This document shows positions 1-8,510 of a stretch of DNA of 36,176 nucleotides, in pieces. The stretch spans positions 1-36,176 of the forward strand of contig JAAFID010000016.1 in assembly GCA_013297765.1 (NCBI GenBank). Reading direction: 5' to 3'. The stretch is from Cytophagales bacterium. Lineage in GTDB: Bacteria > Bacteroidota > Bacteroidia > Cytophagales > Cytophagaceae. The first letter of the stretch is position 1. Each line of letters starts with the position of its first letter. The notes under the pieces were generated by a model. It did no database searches. It saw only the letters and a program-made list of their open reading frames with translations, and was not told the DNA's origin. Both the position numbers and the translations under genes were made by a program.

Positions 1-3
1 CTC

Positions 4-615
4 TCATTGATAAACAAAGCTTCCCCTAAATTCTCCTTGAGTTAATTGTTTGATGCTGCTGGGGGAAGTAACATCGTAAAGTAGGCAATTAAACGTACAC
101 ACTACATTCACTTGATATTCGCCTTTGCTGTTTTGCCCATCTATCATGGAAACTATTCTAAATCCTCCAGGAGATTGGCTAAAATAAAGACCTTCTGTAG
201 AATACTTGGCACCCCCTTCTACATAATAGATAGAAAATCCAGAATTGGGATTATTTGCTGTAAAAGCATAAGAGTAATTGCCTACTAGAAAGTAGTTTTT
301 AAAGTCAAATTGCGAAGGTGAGTTGCCCACAAAACCAATACGTCGCCTTGTAAATTCTATACTGTTTCGTTGGCTTGTAATCTGGTTTACATAATTATTA
401 AATGATGAATCTGATCGTGGTGGTTCTGGAATTACTGTGGATAGACCTGTAAAGCCTGCTGAGTCGGCGGTCCAGCGTACTCTTTTGCCATCAATATTTG
501 CAGAAAAAGTCCCTTTAACATCGGGAATAGGATTTTTATTTACCTCGGTATCGTACTTTTTACAACTCCCAAATATTAGTAAGACGAGAAAACAATAGAG
601 AATAAATTTTGCCAT
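4..615 (-). CDS. Putative lipoprotein of unknown function
   Basis: I do not recognise the family. The 203-residue product starts with a short lipoprotein signal peptide: Lys3, a hydrophobic stretch, then a lipobox ending FGSC with the acylated cysteine at about residue 18, followed by KKYD. This predicts export and membrane anchoring. The mature part begins with a segment reading TFSANIDGKRVRW, a pattern common at the start of small Bacteroidota lipoproteins with a beta-sandwich-like domain, and is rich in Ser, Thr, Tyr and Phe. The gene lies 25 bases downstream of the antiporter gene on the same strand with no terminator visible between them, so the two may share a transcript. The stop codon sits at the window's left edge, so the gene is complete. 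Function is unknown. Confidence 0.75.
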   Translation of the reverse strand: MAKFILYCFLVLLIFGSCKKYDTEVNKNPIPDVKGTFSANIDGKRVRWTADSAGFTGLSTVIPEPPRSDSSFNNYVNQITSQRNSIEFTRRRIGFVGNSPSQFDFKNYFLVGNYSYAFTANNPNSGFSIYYVEGGAKYSTEGLYFSQSPGGFRIVSMIDGQNSKGEYQVNVVCTFNCLLYDVTSPSSIKQLTQGEFRGSFVYQ

Positions 616-640
616 TACGGTAATTAAGAAGATAAATTAT

Positions 641-1957
641 TTACAAAATAAAAATTAGCCAACATATTACGATGACGGGCAACAATATTGGAATTACATA
701 TTGGTAAATATATTGTACAAAACTAGGCATTTTTATATTTTCTTTTTCGGCCATAGCTTTTACTAGAAAATTTGGACCATTGCCCACGTAGGTAAATGCC
801 CCAAATATAACCGATGCAAATGATATGGCTACTAAGTAGTGTGGCAAATTTGCCGCTTCTTGCATGGCTACAAATTGCTGTACATCGCCATAAACACCAA
901 TATTTAACCCATGCTTTGCCATAGTAACCGTAAGTGCATTGATAAAACTGGGGGCATTGTCGAGTATTGCCGACATCATGCCCGTACCCCAAAAGGTAAA
1001 AGATGGGGTAATGGCAGCAGCAACCTGGGGCGACGAGGCCAGATGTCGCATGGCTTCTAGTGCGGGCATCATGGTTACAAAAATACCACAAAATGCAAAT
1101 GCTACTTCTTCTATGGGTTCCATAGAAAATTCATTCATTTCTAGAGCACCTTTGTTTGATGTTTTATAACAAATATATGCGGTCACTACTTGAATCATTT
1201 CTCGCACAAACGACAATTGGTGGTGCCCAAAATGAATGGTGGGTAGCCATTCCATTTTTCTGGGGTCGAGAAATAAACTCAATAAAATAACCCCTAACCC
1301 TATAAAATTTCTTTTGCCAATAATTATCGTTTTTTGAATTTTAGGATCATGTATAATCTCAGACTCTATTCCTTTGTCATTTTTCTTATCCATTAGAAAA
1401 AAGACAATGCCCAATACACCTAAAACAAACAACCAAGGCAAAAACAACTTTTGGGTAAACCAAAAGAAAGGAATTCCTTTCAAATACCCCATAAACAAAG
1501 GTGGGTCACCTAGCGGCGTGAGCAGTCCACCAGCATTGCTCACGATAAAAATAAAGAAAATAATATGATATGGCTTTACCTTGTATCTATTTAGCCTAAT
1601 AAATGGCTTTAGCAATAGCACCGATGCCCCAGTGGTGCCTATAATATTGGCTATTACTGCCCCTATCATCAAAAATACCACATTGACCGTAGGCGTACCG
1701 TTGCGATAGGGGTGAATACATATACCACCTGCTACCACATACAATGAACCAATAATGCTGATAAATGACACATACTCTGATACTGTTTCGGCCAATTCTT
1801 CGCTCTTGCCTTGATACAAGTACACTACTGCCACCAGTGTTGCCAATGAAACTGGCACTATCTTGCCTATCTTGCTCCACCACTTGGCAAAAAACAATGG
1901 GCCAGCAGAAAGCAAAAATATAATAGCAATAAATGGAAGAATCAATAAAAAAGCCAT
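641..1957 (-). CDS. Na+/H+ antiporter-like protein, ion transporter (CitMHS/ArsB/NhaD) superfamily
   Basis: The 438-residue polytopic inner-membrane protein has about eleven to thirteen hydrophobic segments and no signal peptide. A conserved motif near residues 140-160 (NAGGLLTPLGDPPLFMGYL) and a second related re-entrant motif in the C-terminal half (SAILDNAPSFINAL) are the paired helical-hairpin signatures of the ion transporter superfamily, where similar Bacteroidota proteins are annotated as sodium:proton antiporters or putative citrate transporters. Substrate cannot be fixed from sequence; Na+/H+ exchange is the most likely role and an organic anion is the alternative. It is followed by the small lipoprotein gene 25 bases downstream. 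An ATG start with a hydrophobic N-terminus fits the family. Confidence 0.8.
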   Translation of the reverse strand: MAFLLILPFIAIIFLLSAGPLFFAKWWSKIGKIVPVSLATLVAVVYLYQGKSEELAETVSEYVSFISIIGSLYVVAGGICIHPYRNGTPTVNVVFLMIGAVIANIIGTTGASVLLLKPFIRLNRYKVKPYHIIFFIFIVSNAGGLLTPLGDPPLFMGYLKGIPFFWFTQKLFLPWLFVLGVLGIVFFLMDKKNDKGIESEIIHDPKIQKTIIIGKRNFIGLGVILLSLFLDPRKMEWLPTIHFGHHQLSFVREMIQVVTAYICYKTSNKGALEMNEFSMEPIEEVAFAFCGIFVTMMPALEAMRHLASSPQVAAAITPSFTFWGTGMMSAILDNAPSFINALTVTMAKHGLNIGVYGDVQQFVAMQEAANLPHYLVAISFASVIFGAFTYVGNGPNFLVKAMAEKENIKMPSFVQYIYQYVIPILLPVIVICWLIFIL

Positions 1958-2036
1958 GATGGGAATATTGAAATGAGAACTATAAAATCTTAAGTTAGCT
2001 TCAAAACAAGCAATACTTACTGTTTTTTGTAAGGTA

Positions 2037-2486
2037 TTATACAGCCTCTACCAACTTTTTCACAGCTTCTAAAATGGGTTGCCATCCGCCGCCGTCTATG
2101 GTTTCTTTGTACCTTTTTGCCCCGTCGCCTACTTGCGAGTAATCGCCTTGGGTGGCCGTAAAAATAGTTTGCCCGTTATTTTCCTCTAGCTCATACGTTA
2201 CCGTCAAGTAATTTTCTTCTATGTCTGCAACGGCAGTATTGTTGGGGTCTATCGTGGTGTAGGCTAAAAAAGTTTGTGGTCTCAGTTCAGTAATAATTCC
2301 TTTCACAAATACCATTGGCTTGCCTTCATAATCTGCTCTCCAAAGTAGTGGGCTGCCCACTTGCCAGTCAGAAACTGTTTCGCAGCCAAACATGTATTTC
2401 TTTGTTTGTTCTGGATTGATAAGTGCATCCCAGACCTTGGCGGCAGAAGCATTTATGGTAATGGTGTTTTTTACAAATAAATTCAT
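2037..2486 (-). CDS. SRPBCC/AHSA1-domain protein
   Basis: The product is 149 residues, the usual length for a single START-like SRPBCC domain of the AHSA1 (Hsp90 ATPase activator homologue 1) family. It opens with the characteristic pattern ITINASAAKVWDALINPEQTKKY, typical of the first strand and helix lining the hydrophobic ligand cavity, and ends with a long amphipathic C-terminal helix (GWQPILEAVKKLVEAV). It has no signal peptide, so it should be cytosolic. Bacterial members bind small hydrophobic ligands or act in stress responses; the ligand here is unknown. Its start codon overlaps the stop of the upstream SET-domain gene by four bases (ATGA type), which implies co-transcription and translational coupling. 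Confidence 0.85.
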   Translation of the reverse strand: MNLFVKNTITINASAAKVWDALINPEQTKKYMFGCETVSDWQVGSPLLWRADYEGKPMVFVKGIITELRPQTFLAYTTIDPNNTAVADIEENYLTVTYELEENNGQTIFTATQGDYSQVGDGAKRYKETIDGGGWQPILEAVKKLVEAV

Positions 2487-3109
2487 AATTTAATTTTTTC
2501 TCTTTCGTCTATCTTTTTTTGAATCCAGTGCATATAGTGTCCATGATATACATTACGCAGTTCCCACCAATCGTTCTTGCCTACTTTGCCTCTGCACAGG
2601 TGGCTACCACACAAACAAGGGTCTATGCGAGAACTCTCAAATTCATTGACTACAAAGGTAGCATAGTCGATGGTTATTTGCTCACCAGCCAATATATTTC
2701 GCCTTGCTGCTACATCGCCATCATTTATCATCCACGTATTGGGGTCGCAACTGTGGTTTATAAAATAATCATATTGAGTGTCAATATCCTCATTTTCATA
2801 AGGACCCACATAGATATGCTCGTCTAGTTCGGTCGAATATTTTTGATAAATACTTTTATAAGGTTGGGAAAGTATCTCTACTTCTGCTCTAGTCTTGGTG
2901 GCACAACTGTCATTCCAGTTTTTAAAAATGATTTCTCCTAATGAAATATCGCTAGCGGCGAACACACCGAAAAAATTTTCGCAAATTTCCTTTTTCTCAA
3001 TCTTACTATTGTACATGAAAAAGGTTTTTGCATCTGTTTCTGATATACGAGAGGTTTGAACTAAAAATTGTGCTCCCGTGAAAGCACTTCGGCTAGCGGT
3101 ATTTGCCAT
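2483..3109 (-). CDS. SET-domain protein, putative lysine methyltransferase
   Basis: This 208-residue protein carries the landmarks of a SET domain in order: a GVFAASDISLGEII segment at 48-61, NHSCDPN at 118-124 (the pseudoknot motif that binds S-adenosylmethionine), GEQITIDYAT at 142-151 with the catalytic-type tyrosine, and a post-SET cysteine cluster C165, C167, C172 that with C121 could bind one zinc. The family transfers methyl groups from S-adenosylmethionine to protein lysines; the bacterial target is unknown. The first 32 residues precede the SET fold and look unrelated to it, so a start at the internal Met32 is possible. It is the first gene of a two-gene unit with the AHSA1-family gene. 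It has no signal peptide and should be cytosolic. Confidence 0.85.
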   Translation of the reverse strand: MANTASRSAFTGAQFLVQTSRISETDAKTFFMYNSKIEKKEICENFFGVFAASDISLGEIIFKNWNDSCATKTRAEVEILSQPYKSIYQKYSTELDEHIYVGPYENEDIDTQYDYFINHSCDPNTWMINDGDVAARRNILAGEQITIDYATFVVNEFESSRIDPCLCGSHLCRGKVGKNDWWELRNVYHGHYMHWIQKKIDEREKIKL

Positions 3110-3544
3110 AGAAACAAGGGAAGATATATGAATAAAAAGACATTTTGGGGATAGGTAATGATAATGTTTAACGCCTATTTTTATTACAAAAGTTTTCTAT
3201 CTATGATTATGCTTGAAGGCAAGCAAAGTTCTCTTAGTTAATTTATCAATTACTTTCTATTTTAAAAAAAATAAAAGACAAAAATTTTATCTTCATTAAA
3301 ATTAAGTACTTTCTAAAATTATATTTCAATACAAAATTTAAAATAAGGATTACCCAGTATTATGCCATGCAGATTTTTGTAACAATGTCACTATTTAAAA
3401 AATTGTACCACAATATGAATCTAGTTTACTCGTAAAAGATGTAAAGTATTTGTATATTATAAGTTTACATCACAACTTTCATTGTGGTTAAGCATCTCAA
3501 AATCGAATATTAATTTTTTTACAACTTTAGTTTCTTGGATTCAA

Positions 3545-3574
3545 TAGATAAATTCAGTTTATCTACTTTTTTTT
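3545..3574 (+). terminator. Orphan terminator-like hairpin
   Basis: An 8-base perfect inverted repeat (TAGATAAA / TTTATCTA) with a 5-base loop is followed by C and a run of eight T at 3567-3574. The stem is AT-rich and therefore weak. No plus-strand gene lies upstream within the window's intergenic region, so either it ends an unannotated small transcript or it is chance in AT-rich DNA. Confidence 0.35.
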
Positions 3575-3691
3575 GACATCAAAAATCATTTCCTAAGCGG
3601 TGCAATTTTTATTATGGCAATAAATTGGTATTAAAATAGCCCATGCTCTTTGTTGTGGAAAACCCATGCCTATCTAACCAATTTTTCAGGC

Positions 3692-3699
3692 TAAATTTG
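3692..3699 (+). promoter_or_regulatory. Putative -7 promoter element of dnaE
   Basis: TAAATTTG matches the Bacteroidota -7 consensus TAnnTTTG and would start transcription about 25 bases before the dnaE start codon. No convincing TTG -33 element is seen at the usual 19-base distance, so support is the -7 box and position only. Confidence 0.45.
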
Positions 3700-3731
3700 A
3701 CTAAATTATAAAGCAAAAATAGCCTGCGGAT

Positions 3732-6700
3732 ATGCCCGATTTTTCACATTTACACGTTCACTCACAATATTCTTTGCTCGATGGTGCGGCCAGCATTGAG
3801 GGCATGATGAAAAAAGCCAAGGCCGATGGCATGAAGGCCATAGCCCTTACCGACCATGGCAATATGTTTGGTGCATTTAACTTTGTAGCCGAGGCCAATA
3901 AAGCTGGGGTGAAACCGATAGTAGGCTGTGAGTTTTACCTTGTCGAAGACCGATTTAAAAAACAATTTAGCAAAGAAAATAAAGACCAACGGTGCCACCA
4001 ACTGTTTCTAGCCAAAGACCAAGAAGGCTACAAAAATCTGTCAAAACTATGCTCACTTGGCTACATCGAGGGGCTTTACAGCAAGTGGCCAAGGATAGAT
4101 AAAGATTTAGTATTGAAATACCACAAAGGCCTTATTGCCACCACTTGCTGCATAGGAGCCGAAGTGCCGCAAGCTATATTAAATAAAGGCGAAGATGAAG
4201 CAGAGAAAGCTTTTAAGTGGTGGCTCGACCTCTTTGGCGAAGACTATTATGTAGAGCTTCAACGCCACAGCATGCCAGAGCAAGACCAAGTAAATGCTGT
4301 CTTGCTGAAATTTGCAAAAAAATACAATGTAAAAATTATTTGCAGCAACGACTCGCACTACGTAGATCAAAAGGATTACAACGCACACGACATATTGCTG
4401 TGCGTAAATACTGGAGAGCTGCAAGGTACGCCAGTAGGCGACGGCAGGGGGTTTAGGTTTGGTTTTCCCAATGACCAGTTTTACCTAAAAACGCAAGCCG
4501 AAATGGCTACATTATTTAAAGACCTGCCCCAAGCCCTTGACAATACAGGCGAAATAGTAGATAAGATAGCTCCACCACATTTAAAAAGAGATATTTTATT
4601 GCCCAACTTTACATTGCCCATAGGCTTTGCAACGATGGACGACTACTTGAAGCATCTCTCTTTTGAGGGAGCAAGGAAAAGATATGGAGAAATAACGGCA
4701 GAGATTGAAGAACGCATTAACTATGAATTGCAGATAGTAAAAACAATGGGCTTCGCTGGCTATTTTTTGATTGTACAAGACTTCATTGCCGCTGGGCGAA
4801 ATATAGGCGTAAGTGTAGGCCCAGGGCGAGGTTCGGCCGCAGGGTCATGCGTCGCTTTTTGTATCGGCATTACCAATATTGACCCCATCAAATATAGTTT
4901 GCTGTTTGAGCGATTCTTAAATCCAGAGAGGGTAAGTATGCCCGATATTGATATTGATTTTGATGATGAAGGAAGGCAAAAAGTTATTGACTATGTGGTA
5001 GATAAATACGGTCGTAGCCAGGTCGCCCAAATCATTACTTTTGGCACTATGGCTGCAAAGTCATCTATCAAAGATGTAGCTCGTACGCTCGATTTGCCAT
5101 TGGCCGAGGCAAACTATTTGGCCAAATTAGTGGGCGACGCCCCAGGAATGACCCTCGACAAAGCATTCAAAGAAAGTAAAGAATTGGCCGACCTTAAAGA
5201 AGGCAGCGACCTTAAAGGAAGGGTATTGCAGCTTGCCCATCAGCTAGAGGGCTCTATTCGCAATACAGGGATACATGCGGCTGGTATCATCATTGCACCA
5301 GACGATATTACCAACTATATCCCTGTTTCTACCTCAAAAGAAACAGAACTGTTCATCACCCAATTTGATGGGAAAATAATAGAATCAGCAGGAATGTTGA
5401 AGATGGACTTTTTGGGGCTTAAAACCCTTACCATTATTAGAGATGCGTTGCTGATGATAAAGAAAAATCATCACATAGACATTGACATCGACCAGATACC
5501 GATGGACGATGCCAAAACTTATGAAATGTACCAACGTGGCGAAACGGTAGGCACTTTCCAGTTCGAGTCAGATGGTATGCGAGGGCATTTAAAAGATTTA
5601 AAACCGACCAATATTGAAGATTTAATTGCGATGAATGCCTTGTTCCGCCCAGGGCCTATGCAGTTTATCCCCAACTTTATCAATAGAAAACATGGAAGGG
5701 AAAAGGTAGAGTACCCACACCCCATGCTGGAAGGAATTTTGGGTTATTCTTATGGCATTATGGTGTACCAAGAGCAAATCATGCAAACGGCCCAAATCAT
5801 AGCTGGATATTCTCTTGGTGGTGCCGATTTGCTGAGGAGAGCAATGGGTAAGAAAGACAAAGAAAAGATGGCCAAAGAGCGGGTCAAATTTGTCGAAGGT
5901 GCATTAAAAATAAACCAAATTCCCGAAAAGAAATCGAACGAAATATTCGACATCATGGAGCGGTTTGCAGAGTATGGGTTTAACCGCTCTCACTCCGCTG
6001 CTTATTCTGTTGTTGCTTTTCAAACAGCTTATTTGAAAGCCAATTACCCAGCCGAATACATGGCTGCAGTGCTAACACATAACATGAGTAATATTGACAA
6101 GATTACTTTTTTTATGGATGAGTGCAAAAAGCAAAATATTCCTGTGCTAGGCCCAGATATTAATGAAAGTGCACTTAATTTTGATGTGAACAAAGAAGGC
6201 AAAATTAGGTTTGGCATGGGTGCTGTCAAAGGCACTGGCGAGGCTGCTGTTAACGCCATTATTGAAGAGCGAGATAAAAATGGATTTTATAAAAATATTT
6301 TTGATTTTTCAGAACGTGTCGCCTTGCGTGTGGTAAACAAGAAAACATTTGAAAGCCTCGCCTACGCTGGGGCTTTCGATACTTTTACTGACTTGCATCG
6401 TGCACAATATTTTCATGTTACGCCCACCGACACTACTCCTTTGATTGAAAAAGCAATCAAATATGGCAATGCCGCACAAGAAGAAAAAAATGCTTCTCAA
6501 GTATCATTATTTGGTGGCAGTAGTGCAGTAGCCATGCCATTACCTAAAGTTGCACCATGCGAGCCATGGAACGATATAGAGAAGCTAAAACATGAGAAAA
6601 ATGTGGTAGGGTTTTACATTTCTGGCCATCCACTAGACCAGTATAAATTTGAACTGCAACATTTTTGCAACTCTACAGCTGGCAAGGTCATGGAACATAA

Positions 6701-7202
6701 AAATCGAGAAGTAAGCATTGCTGGTATAGTGACCAAGGCAGCAGTGAAGCAAACCAAAACAGGCAAATCATTTGGCACATTTACGCTCGAAGATTTTAGT
6801 GACAGTATAGAAATAGTGTTGTTTGGCGAAGATTTCATTCGCTTTCAAAACTATCTTTTGGTAGGTCAATTTTTATACCTCAAAGGAAAAGTACAAACCC
6901 GATTTGGTGAGCAATGGGAATATAAAGTAGCTTCTATACAGCTACTTCCAGATATTCGCAATAAACTGGTGCGAGCAGTAAGCCTATCTGTAGATGCTGC
7001 AAAGCTAACCTCAGAAACTGCAACTAACATAGAGCAAGTGGTTGCTATGCACCCTGGTAAATGTTCTCTTAACGTGGTAGTAATATCGGAAGAAGAAAAA
7101 TTGAGTTTTGAAATGGTATCGAGAAAATATAGCGTAAGCCCCAGCAACGAACTACTAGACAAGTTGGCAGAAATAAACGGAGTAGCATGTAAATTGATAT
7201 AG
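3732..7202 (+). CDS. dnaE: DNA polymerase III subunit alpha
   Basis: This is the catalytic subunit of the replicative C-family DNA polymerase, 1156 residues, typical of the DnaE1 group. An N-terminal PHP domain (about 1-220) opens with HLHVHSQYSLLDG. The palm follows with GPGRGSAAGS, then PDIDIDF containing the metal-binding D405 and D407, and the third catalytic aspartate D559 in LKMDFLGLKTLTII. A tandem helix-hairpin-helix region and the HPLDQYKFEL segment precede a C-terminal OB-fold (about 990-1070). The PHP metal ligands seem complete (H8, H10, D41, H42, E67, H89, C140, D207, H209), unlike the degenerate E. coli domain. trxA follows 88 bases downstream on the same strand. The ATG start gives the family's normal MPDFSHLHVH N-terminus. 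Confidence 0.98.
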   Translation: MPDFSHLHVHSQYSLLDGAASIEGMMKKAKADGMKAIALTDHGNMFGAFNFVAEANKAGVKPIVGCEFYLVEDRFKKQFSKENKDQRCHQLFLAKDQEGYKNLSKLCSLGYIEGLYSKWPRIDKDLVLKYHKGLIATTCCIGAEVPQAILNKGEDEAEKAFKWWLDLFGEDYYVELQRHSMPEQDQVNAVLLKFAKKYNVKIICSNDSHYVDQKDYNAHDILLCVNTGELQGTPVGDGRGFRFGFPNDQFYLKTQAEMATLFKDLPQALDNTGEIVDKIAPPHLKRDILLPNFTLPIGFATMDDYLKHLSFEGARKRYGEITAEIEERINYELQIVKTMGFAGYFLIVQDFIAAGRNIGVSVGPGRGSAAGSCVAFCIGITNIDPIKYSLLFERFLNPERVSMPDIDIDFDDEGRQKVIDYVVDKYGRSQVAQIITFGTMAAKSSIKDVARTLDLPLAEANYLAKLVGDAPGMTLDKAFKESKELADLKEGSDLKGRVLQLAHQLEGSIRNTGIHAAGIIIAPDDITNYIPVSTSKETELFITQFDGKIIESAGMLKMDFLGLKTLTIIRDALLMIKKNHHIDIDIDQIPMDDAKTYEMYQRGETVGTFQFESDGMRGHLKDLKPTNIEDLIAMNALFRPGPMQFIPNFINRKHGREKVEYPHPMLEGILGYSYGIMVYQEQIMQTAQIIAGYSLGGADLLRRAMGKKDKEKMAKERVKFVEGALKINQIPEKKSNEIFDIMERFAEYGFNRSHSAAYSVVAFQTAYLKANYPAEYMAAVLTHNMSNIDKITFFMDECKKQNIPVLGPDINESALNFDVNKEGKIRFGMGAVKGTGEAAVNAIIEERDKNGFYKNIFDFSERVALRVVNKKTFESLAYAGAFDTFTDLHRAQYFHVTPTDTTPLIEKAIKYGNAAQEEKNASQVSLFGGSSAVAMPLPKVAPCEPWNDIEKLKHEKNVVGFYISGHPLDQYKFELQHFCNSTAGKVMEHKNREVSIAGIVTKAAVKQTKTGKSFGTFTLEDFSDSIEIVLFGEDFIRFQNYLLVGQFLYLKGKVQTRFGEQWEYKVASIQLLPDIRNKLVRAVSLSVDAAKLTSETATNIEQVVAMHPGKCSLNVVVISEEEKLSFEMVSRKYSVSPSNELLDKLAEINGVACKLI

Positions 7203-7290
7203 GCAGCAAATAACCTATTGAAAAGTGCAAGTGCATTCATAAATATTGTTATTTTTACAAATCATAAGTTTCAATTAAACACGAATTAAA

Positions 7291-7611
7291 ATGGGAAAAG
7301 CAATAGAAATCACCGATGCCAATTTTGAGGAAATTACCAAAACAGGGCTACCAGTACTTGTAGATTTTTGGGCAGAATGGTGTGGCCCCTGCAAAATGAT
7401 AGGGCCAGTAGTAGAAGAATTGGCTGGAGAATATGAAGGCAAAGCAGTGATAGGAAAAATAGATGTGGATGCCAATCCTGGGGTGTCGGCTAAGTTTGGT
7501 ATTAGAAGTATTCCTACATTATTGGTTTTAAAAAATGGACAAATAGTAGAAAAACAAGTAGGTGCTGTACCCAAATCGGTATTGGCACAAAAAATAGATG
7601 CCCATTTGTAA
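7291..7611 (+). CDS. trxA: Thioredoxin
   Basis: A classical 106-residue cytosolic thioredoxin that reduces protein disulfides with electrons from thioredoxin reductase. The active site EWCGPCKM has the redox cysteines C31 and C34; the buried aspartate-type segment VDFWAEW precedes it, and the cis-proline loop RSIPTLLVLKNG (P75) and the closing glycine region follow. No signal peptide is present, so this is not the periplasmic TlpA type. It follows dnaE on the same strand and is closed by a strong hairpin terminator three bases after its stop, so dnaE-trxA may form one unit, although trxA may also have its own promoter in the 88-base gap. Confidence 0.97.
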   Translation: MGKAIEITDANFEEITKTGLPVLVDFWAEWCGPCKMIGPVVEELAGEYEGKAVIGKIDVDANPGVSAKFGIRSIPTLLVLKNGQIVEKQVGAVPKSVLAQKIDAHL

Positions 7612-7613
7612 AA

Positions 7614-7651
7614 AAAATGATTGGGCAATTTTATAATTGCCCAATCATTTT
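7614..7651 (+). terminator. Intrinsic terminator after trxA
   Basis: A perfect 17-base stem (AAAATGATTGGGCAATT pairing with its complement) closes a TTAT loop, starting three bases after the trxA stop and followed by T-rich sequence. A-runs and T-runs on both sides would let it work in both directions, which suits the converging gldD gene. Confidence 0.85.
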
Positions 7652-7786
7652 ACATTTTTTATAAATATCTGAGGTTTGTAGCTCATTTATATTTCATTAT
7701 TTTTATTAGCCAAAATAATATGAGTCATGTATCTTGCTTAAGAAAAAATAGTAAACCTTCAAAATCATTTCTATATACCAAAAATC

Positions 7787-8383
7787 TTACTTCTCAAACT
7801 GCACACTATTGATAATTTTCATGGCATCTATTTTCATGTATTCAATAACTGGAGCAAGTGAATCGTTTTTTACAGCGGTACGAAAATAGAGGGCACCTCG
7901 CAAAAAGTGTTTGGTGGAGTCGGTTACATAAAACTGAAATTGGCTAGGCACCTCGCCTGATAGTTCGAATATGGTTGCGTAATAACCATTGGGAGTTTTC
8001 ACTACCGATTCGTCAATAGAGTACGCTCTGATGTTGTGCTTATTGGTCAGTTTGTGCGAATCGTCTATCAATTCATCAAACTCAGCTTTCTTCTCGCCAA
8101 ACTTTTTATACGTAATTTGAATATTGCAGTGGTTTTCTGGATAATATATGTCTAGCCAATGTGGCTCGGCAAGCCACGAAGAGTCTTTCAAAATTTTTGC
8201 CGCTGTAGAATATTCAAAAGTATAAGGATGCTTTTCTACCAGTTTTTGATAACGATGTCCTGGCAATTCAATCTTATTGAAACCTTTAGGTTTGGGATTG
8301 TATTCCTCACTACACGAAAAATTTAGGAGTGCAATGCTGAAAATTAGAAACAGAAATCGAAACGATGGAAAAGAATATTTCAT
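7787..8383 (-). CDS. gldD: Gliding motility lipoprotein GldD
   Basis: The 198-residue protein has a lipoprotein signal peptide ending LLNFSC with the lipid-attachment cysteine at residue 24. The mature protein starts YNPKPKGFNKIELP, then LDIYYPENHCNIQITYK, and near the C-terminus has FYVTDSTKHFLRGALYF and NDSLAPVIEYMKID, all of which match my memory of the GldD family. In Flavobacterium johnsoniae GldD is required for gliding motility and is grouped with the components of that machinery, which is linked to the type IX secretion system. Its biochemical role is not known. A -7 promoter element lies just upstream; the gene is transcribed alone toward trxA. A gldB-like gene lies about 4.5 kb away in the same window. 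Confidence 0.9.
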   Translation of the reverse strand: MKYSFPSFRFLFLIFSIALLNFSCSEEYNPKPKGFNKIELPGHRYQKLVEKHPYTFEYSTAAKILKDSSWLAEPHWLDIYYPENHCNIQITYKKFGEKKAEFDELIDDSHKLTNKHNIRAYSIDESVVKTPNGYYATIFELSGEVPSQFQFYVTDSTKHFLRGALYFRTAVKNDSLAPVIEYMKIDAMKIINSVQFEK

Positions 8384-8402
8384 TATGAATGGGAAAAGTT
8401 AC

Positions 8403-8410
8403 CAAACTTA
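8403..8410 (-). promoter_or_regulatory. Putative -7 promoter element of gldD
   Basis: Read on the minus strand this is TAAGTTTG, a match to TAnnTTTG, ending 19 bases before the gldD start codon. That would give a very short leader. No clear TTG -33 element is seen. Confidence 0.45.
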
Positions 8411-8445
8411 AAATTAAAGAAAGAAAAGGAAATGTTTTCCCAAAA

Positions 8446-8485
8446 AAATGCTGATGGTTCTTATTTGATTAAGCCATCAGCATTT
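8446..8485 (-). terminator. Intrinsic terminator of the MFS transporter gene
   Basis: A 12-base perfect inverted repeat (AAATGCTGATGG and its complement) with a 16-base loop lies 25 bases past the stop of the minus-strand MFS gene. On the minus strand the stem runs into seven T (8442-8448), the expected form of an intrinsic terminator. Confidence 0.8.
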
Positions 8486-8510
8486 GTATAATATGAGTGT
8501 AAAATCTAGC

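Larger units (their letters stand above)
3110..3731. other. AT-rich intergenic region between the SET gene and dnaE
   Basis: This 622-base stretch separates two divergent genes. I see no credible coding region; the longest small frame I tried (3158-3241, 27 codons) has no recognisable features. It contains long A and T runs, a terminator-like hairpin with a following T-run on the plus strand (3545-3574) and a promoter -7 element for dnaE near its right end (3692-3699). Nothing else could be assigned. Confidence 0.6.

Noticed and set aside
723-1091. Open frame of 122 codons antisense to the antiporter gene
   Set aside because: It lies wholly inside the well-supported antiporter gene, has a Cys/Tyr/Gly-rich composition unlike a real protein and no recognisable motif.
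3158-3241. 27-codon frame in the gap before dnaE
   Set aside because: Too short, no start context or motif, and such frames occur often in AT-rich spacers.
6866-7240. Open frame of 124 codons antisense to the end of dnaE
   Set aside because: It is a shadow of the dnaE OB-fold region; composition is Ser/Leu/Thr-rich and no promoter or homologous motif is visible.
7275-7628. Open frame of 117 codons antisense to trxA
   Set aside because: It covers the whole thioredoxin gene and its terminator; the plus-strand product has the WCGPC active site and is clearly the real gene.
7696-7719. AT-only hairpin ATTATTTT/AAAATAAT between trxA and gldD
   Set aside because: Eight A-T pairs are expected by chance in DNA of this composition, and no T-run follows.
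7621-7812. Plus-strand frame of 63 codons after trxA
   Set aside because: It begins inside the terminator hairpin and runs into the 3' end of gldD; it is AT-rich with no motif.
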